A DNA stretch of 64,000 bases, taken from Brassica napus (Eukaryota; Streptophyta; Magnoliopsida; Brassicales; Brassicaceae). The translations under genes and the position numbers were made by a program. Shown piece by piece: positions 63,713 to 64,000 of this stretch. Positions within the stretch are counted from its first letter, which is position 1. Every line of letters begins with the position of its first letter. The notes under the pieces were generated by a model, which had not been told where the DNA came from, searched no databases, and saw nothing but the letters and a program-made list of their open reading frames with translations. The stretch covers positions 2,852,001 through 2,916,000 of the forward strand of contig NC_063437.1 in assembly GCF_020379485.1 (NCBI RefSeq), written 5' to 3'.

Positions 63713-64000
63713 TCGCGATGTTCGTTAGATCTCAAGAACCTTATATAATTTATATCTATGAATCTCATGAAAACGATTTCATGCATGTTATATGTATACC
63801 ATTTTCTTCTATATTCGCATCGGTCCATGCAATAAGAAAGGGAAAAAAGGAGTGATGACGCTCCTTTTGGTACGTTATACGTACGTGGTCCCCATTGCTT
63901 TTGTATAAATAACGATGATAGAAAACGGACGCTCATACATCGACCAGTCGTGTGGCGCTTTAGTTATATGAATGTATCATGTATATATATCCACATAAAA
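63713..64000. other. 3' flank of the 1589-family gene
   Basis: Probable 3' UTR, then AT-rich DNA; nothing else seen before the window ends. Confidence 0.5.

Overview
This is a 64-kb piece of plant nuclear DNA, almost certainly from a Brassica or close Brassiceae relative. Reasons: multi-exon genes with GT-AG introns, AT-rich intergenic DNA full of Helitrons, CACTA elements, MITEs and LINE debris, and a gene order matching, from memory, the Arabidopsis thaliana chromosome 3 segment At3g55310 to At3g55240 in reverse locus-number order. The species cannot be fixed from the window alone.

Layout. 0-4.5 kb: a short-chain dehydrogenase/reductase (SDR) gene and a decayed tandem copy. 5.8-6.6 kb: a broken duplicate of the ribosomal protein uL23 (RPL23A) gene lacking exon 1. 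6.8-10.2 kb: a foldback element packed with telomere-like repeats, then nested Helitrons. 13.4-14.5 kb: a third, intact SDR copy. 15.6-20.55 kb: a 5-kb foldback element carrying hundreds of bases of GACGACTT/AAGTCGTC motifs. 22.5-28.5 kb: MITEs and a Helitron-like array of duplicated units. 28.6-32.4 kb: three non-LTR retroelements in a row, one inside another. 33-34.2 kb: the intact RPL23A gene. 36-38.4 kb: MKP1 (MAP kinase phosphatase 1). 41.9-45.6 kb: HEXO1 (beta-hexosaminidase, 15 exons). 46.5-48 kb: PSA3 (photosystem I assembly). 50.3-59.5 kb: a Helitron of about 1.3 kb split by a 7.9-kb CACTA transposon with a disabled TNP2-like transposase but an open PF03004-type second gene. 63-63.7 kb: a small plant protein of the 1589 family with G-boxes upstream.

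The host genes are not an operon or pathway. They are a collinear block of housekeeping, signalling, glycan-trimming and chloroplast genes. What distinguishes this window is the TE layering: many insertions can be dated relative to each other because target-site duplications, paralogous empty sites or foldback arms survive. All exon models were read by eye from reading frame, splice sites and remembered Arabidopsis proteins; no alignment or expression data were available.
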